Positions 62,428 to 64,000 of a stretch of DNA of 64,000 bases are shown here, in pieces. A program made the position numbers and the translations under genes. Within the stretch, counting starts at the first letter, position 1. Every line of letters starts with the position of its first letter. The notes beneath the pieces are model-generated. The model worked only from the letters and a program-made list of their open reading frames with translations. It was not told where the DNA came from and searched no databases. The DNA lies in contig NZ_JBHUEJ010000027.1 in NCBI RefSeq assembly GCF_042680565.1, positions 62,001 through 126,000 on the forward strand, given 5' to 3'. The DNA comes from Ottowia flava (lineage in GTDB: Bacteria; Pseudomonadota; Gammaproteobacteria; Burkholderiales; Burkholderiaceae_C).

Positions 62428-62721
62428 ATGCACATCCCGACCACCTCTGCTGCCATCGCCCTTGCCGTGTTCTGCGCCAACGCAGCGGCCCAGAGTGCGA
62501 CCCCCGCCGCAGGCGAAATGCCCTTGTTCCAGGAAAAGGGGCTGACGCACACAACATCGACGTCGACAACGCGCGACGCGGTTCAGGCCAAGGCGCGCAG
62601 TCAGCGACCGCTGGCGGGTGAAGTGCCCGCGCCGACGCAAGCGGTGCTGGAGCCAGGGCAGGCCAAGACCGAACGCCTGGCAGCGCCGCAACGTCGCCCC
62701 CAACGCGGCGATGCCGGCTGA
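62428..62721 (+). CDS. small exported protein, DUF4148-like
   Basis: The 97-aa protein has a Sec signal peptide (TTSAAIALAVFCANAAAQS) and a short polar mature part (TRDAVQAKARSQRPLAGEVP), loosely resembling DUF4148 periplasmic proteins of Burkholderiales. AAAGGAG precedes the ATG at good spacing. It is divergent from the two-component genes and could be their target. Function unknown. Confidence 0.75.
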   Translation: MHIPTTSAAIALAVFCANAAAQSATPAAGEMPLFQEKGLTHTTSTSTTRDAVQAKARSQRPLAGEVPAPTQAVLEPGQAKTERLAAPQRRPQRGDAG

Positions 62722-62926
62722 GGCCATGCCGGTGGGCCGCCTGGGCTGGCGTGCGCTCCGGCGTGCGTGGGCGCTGGTCCGGTGGTCTGCCGCTCTGGCG
62801 GCGGCGCCGCACGGATGGGTGCCCTTGCCGCCCGCACCACCGCCGGGCGTGCTGGCCAAGGCCAACGCCCAGCCACTGCCCACCAGCCACCTGGTGGCGC
62901 TCCCGCAGTGCACCGTGACCGTTTGA
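62711..62926 (+). CDS. possible 71-aa protein
   Basis: A frame beginning MPAEAMPVGRLGWRALRRAW overlaps the end of the preceding gene by 11 bp and stops one base before the next start. Codon use is G/C-ending and spacing is operon-like, but composition (Ala/Pro/Arg/Trp-rich, no family) is equally consistent with a chance frame in GC-rich DNA. Confidence 0.25.
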   Translation: MPAEAMPVGRLGWRALRRAWALVRWSAALAAAPHGWVPLPPAPPPGVLAKANAQPLPTSHLVALPQCTVTV

Positions 62927-62927
62927 C

Positions 62928-63812
62928 ATGAAGGTGAATCCGATGACCGTTTCCCCACAACCGAGAGGTACCGCTCGCGCCTTCAAGCGCCTGGCATGGG
63001 CCGCAGCCGGCGGTTTGATGCTGGTCGGCGCCGCGCTGAGCTTTGCCGCCAGCCGCACCGACCGCGAGATCCAGGCCGAGGCCGCGCGCGTCATCGCGCA
63101 GGCCAGCCGGCAGGCGCCACCTGCGCTGGCCTCGCTGGACGGGTTGCCCCCGCCGGTCGCACGCTACCTGCGCCTTGCGGTGCCGGCGCCGGTCGCGCAC
63201 ACGCGCATCGAGGTCACGGAATCCGGTGACTTCCGCCGGCCCAAGACCCATGCGTTCAACCCCACCACGGCACGGCAGGTGATCGCCACCGGCGCGCCCG
63301 CGATGCTCTTTGACGCCACCACCTGGGTCATTCCCAGCCTGGTGTGGGCGCGGGCCTACGACGCGTACGCCGAGGGCGAGATGACGATGAAGGCCAAGGT
63401 GATGTCTGCGTTTGCCGTGTTGGACGAGATGTCCTCCCCCGAGCTGAACCGGATTTCCCTGCGGCGCTGGCTGCTGGAAAGCCCGCTGTACCCGGTGGCC
63501 CTGCTGCCCGGCGGGCCGGTCACCTGGGAGCCGATCGACGACCGCCGTGCCCGCGCACGCGTCACCGCGGGCGGGCTGGCTGCGACGCTGGTCGCCACCT
63601 TTCGCGAGGACGGTCTGCTGGAAAGCTTCCACGCGGAGGAGGATGGGGACCTGAACACGCCCTACCACGGCTCTGGCGAGCACGTGCTGCGCGACAACTA
63701 CCAGCCGCATGGCGGCATGCTCATTCCGATGGCCTTCACCATCTCGCGCATGGCGGACGGCAAGACCTACCCGTTCTGGCGGGGTAGGGTGACCGAGGTC
63801 GCGTACCGCTGA
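62928..63812 (+). CDS. conserved membrane-anchored protein (DUF6544-like)
   Basis: The protein (294 aa from 62928; ATG 62943 is possible) has one N-terminal hydrophobic helix (LAWAAAGGLMLVGAALSFAA). A ~240-residue domain follows with LPPPVARYLRLAVP near its start and the Trp/Glu-rich core TTWVIPSLVWARAYDAYAEG. LPxPVxRYLRxA at this place recurs in a family of unknown function that I recall as DUF6544; I am not certain of the number. It lies downstream of the small exported protein gene and is probably cotranscribed. Confidence 0.75.
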   Translation: MKVNPMTVSPQPRGTARAFKRLAWAAAGGLMLVGAALSFAASRTDREIQAEAARVIAQASRQAPPALASLDGLPPPVARYLRLAVPAPVAHTRIEVTESGDFRRPKTHAFNPTTARQVIATGAPAMLFDATTWVIPSLVWARAYDAYAEGEMTMKAKVMSAFAVLDEMSSPELNRISLRRWLLESPLYPVALLPGGPVTWEPIDDRRARARVTAGGLAATLVATFREDGLLESFHAEEDGDLNTPYHGSGEHVLRDNYQPHGGMLIPMAFTISRMADGKTYPFWRGRVTEVAYR

Positions 63813-63827
63813 CCGGGTGCAGGGCGG

Positions 63828-64000
63828 CTAGCGCGTCAGCACCCGCCACACGAGATCGAGTCCGGCAGACCAGAGATCACCCGCGATCTCGGCAGTCGGG
63901 TCTGGCCGGTTGCCCGACCAGCGTTCCTTCTGCTCCTCGCGCTTGGCGCGCTCGCGGTCGCGCTCGATCGTGACCAGTGCGTCCGCCAGATCGGTCGGGC
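63828..64000 (-). CDS. partial gene at window edge, charged C-terminus
   Basis: The frame is open from the window edge to the stop at 63828-63830. The last ~56 residues read TDLADALVTIERDRERAKRE, then a charged stretch and AEIAGDLWSAGLDLVWRVLTR. A helical, highly charged tail; no family was recognised. It is convergent with the DUF6544-like gene, 15 bp from its stop. Confidence 0.6.
   Translation of the reverse strand, partial: PTDLADALVTIERDRERAKREEQKERWSGNRPDPTAEIAGDLWSAGLDLVWRVLTR

Overview
The window is GC-rich with strong G/C third-codon preference. Its gene content is typical of Burkholderiales, most likely family Comamonadaceae (Acidovorax/Ottowia-like; genus not determinable by eye): split metH, cbpA-cbpM, GTP-type pckG, liv-type ABC operons, TRAP transporters and a five-step hut pathway. 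A short (~60 bp) interspersed repeat, GCTAT-n-TAGCTGCTTGCGCAG-n-TAGGGC-n-GGCCAAAAT-n-GCTTGAAAT, occurs about 14 times, between genes and inside four of them. No rRNA, tRNA, CRISPR array, transposase or integrase was seen.

Layout. 1-4.9 kb: C-terminus of a YhdP/AsmA-like envelope protein, a nitrilase-family amidase and a PAS sensor kinase in one run. 5.0-6.7 kb: threonine ammonia-lyase and a PACE efflux protein, leftward. 6.9-13.2 kb: a Pls/PosA-type non-ribosomal peptide synthetase (A-T-six TM-three beta-helix domains), an outer-membrane phospholipase A and a phosphopantetheinyl transferase; together they look like a homopoly(amino acid) locus. 13.3-15.9 kb: methionine synthase N-terminal module, then a NIPSNAP/ABM/ArsR set. 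15.9-28.9 kb: histidine utilisation. A leftward operon runs from a five-gene HAAT/Liv-type ABC importer through hutU, hutD, hutI, hutF and hutG. HutC is divergent, two TGTCTAGACA operators lie between, and hutH lies apart, convergent with hutC. 29.1-31.2 kb: recQ.

31.3-35.9 kb is the most accessory-looking part. A 454-aa soluble protein is followed by an overlapping lipoprotein, and a class 3 lipase with a long amphipathic tail is followed by an ankyrin-repeat lipoprotein. Each large gene is preceded by a related TTCCCrATGGsAACCTyCCCA element. This reads as two orphan antibacterial effector/periplasmic-immunity pairs. 36.0-38.3 kb: a double AAA+ ATPase. 38.6-50.1 kb: mostly housekeeping (CmpX-like channel, 47-aa membrane peptide, PEP carboxykinase, metallophosphoesterase, UspA, an alpha/beta hydrolase lacking its serine nucleophile, flavin reductase, EamA transporter, CbpA/CbpM, glycine-zipper protein).

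50.4-60.2 kb: an SGNH hydrolase remnant, a small membrane protein, acetoacetyl-CoA synthetase, a divergent TetR regulator, and a TRAP transporter-SMP30-cyclase-fumarylacetoacetase operon. Fumarylacetoacetase releases fumarate and acetoacetate, and the divergent synthetase would activate the acetoacetate, so the two arms look like one catabolic module. 60.2-64.0 kb: an OmpR/EnvZ-type two-component pair, two divergent exported/membrane proteins, and the 3' end of an unidentified leftward gene at the window edge.
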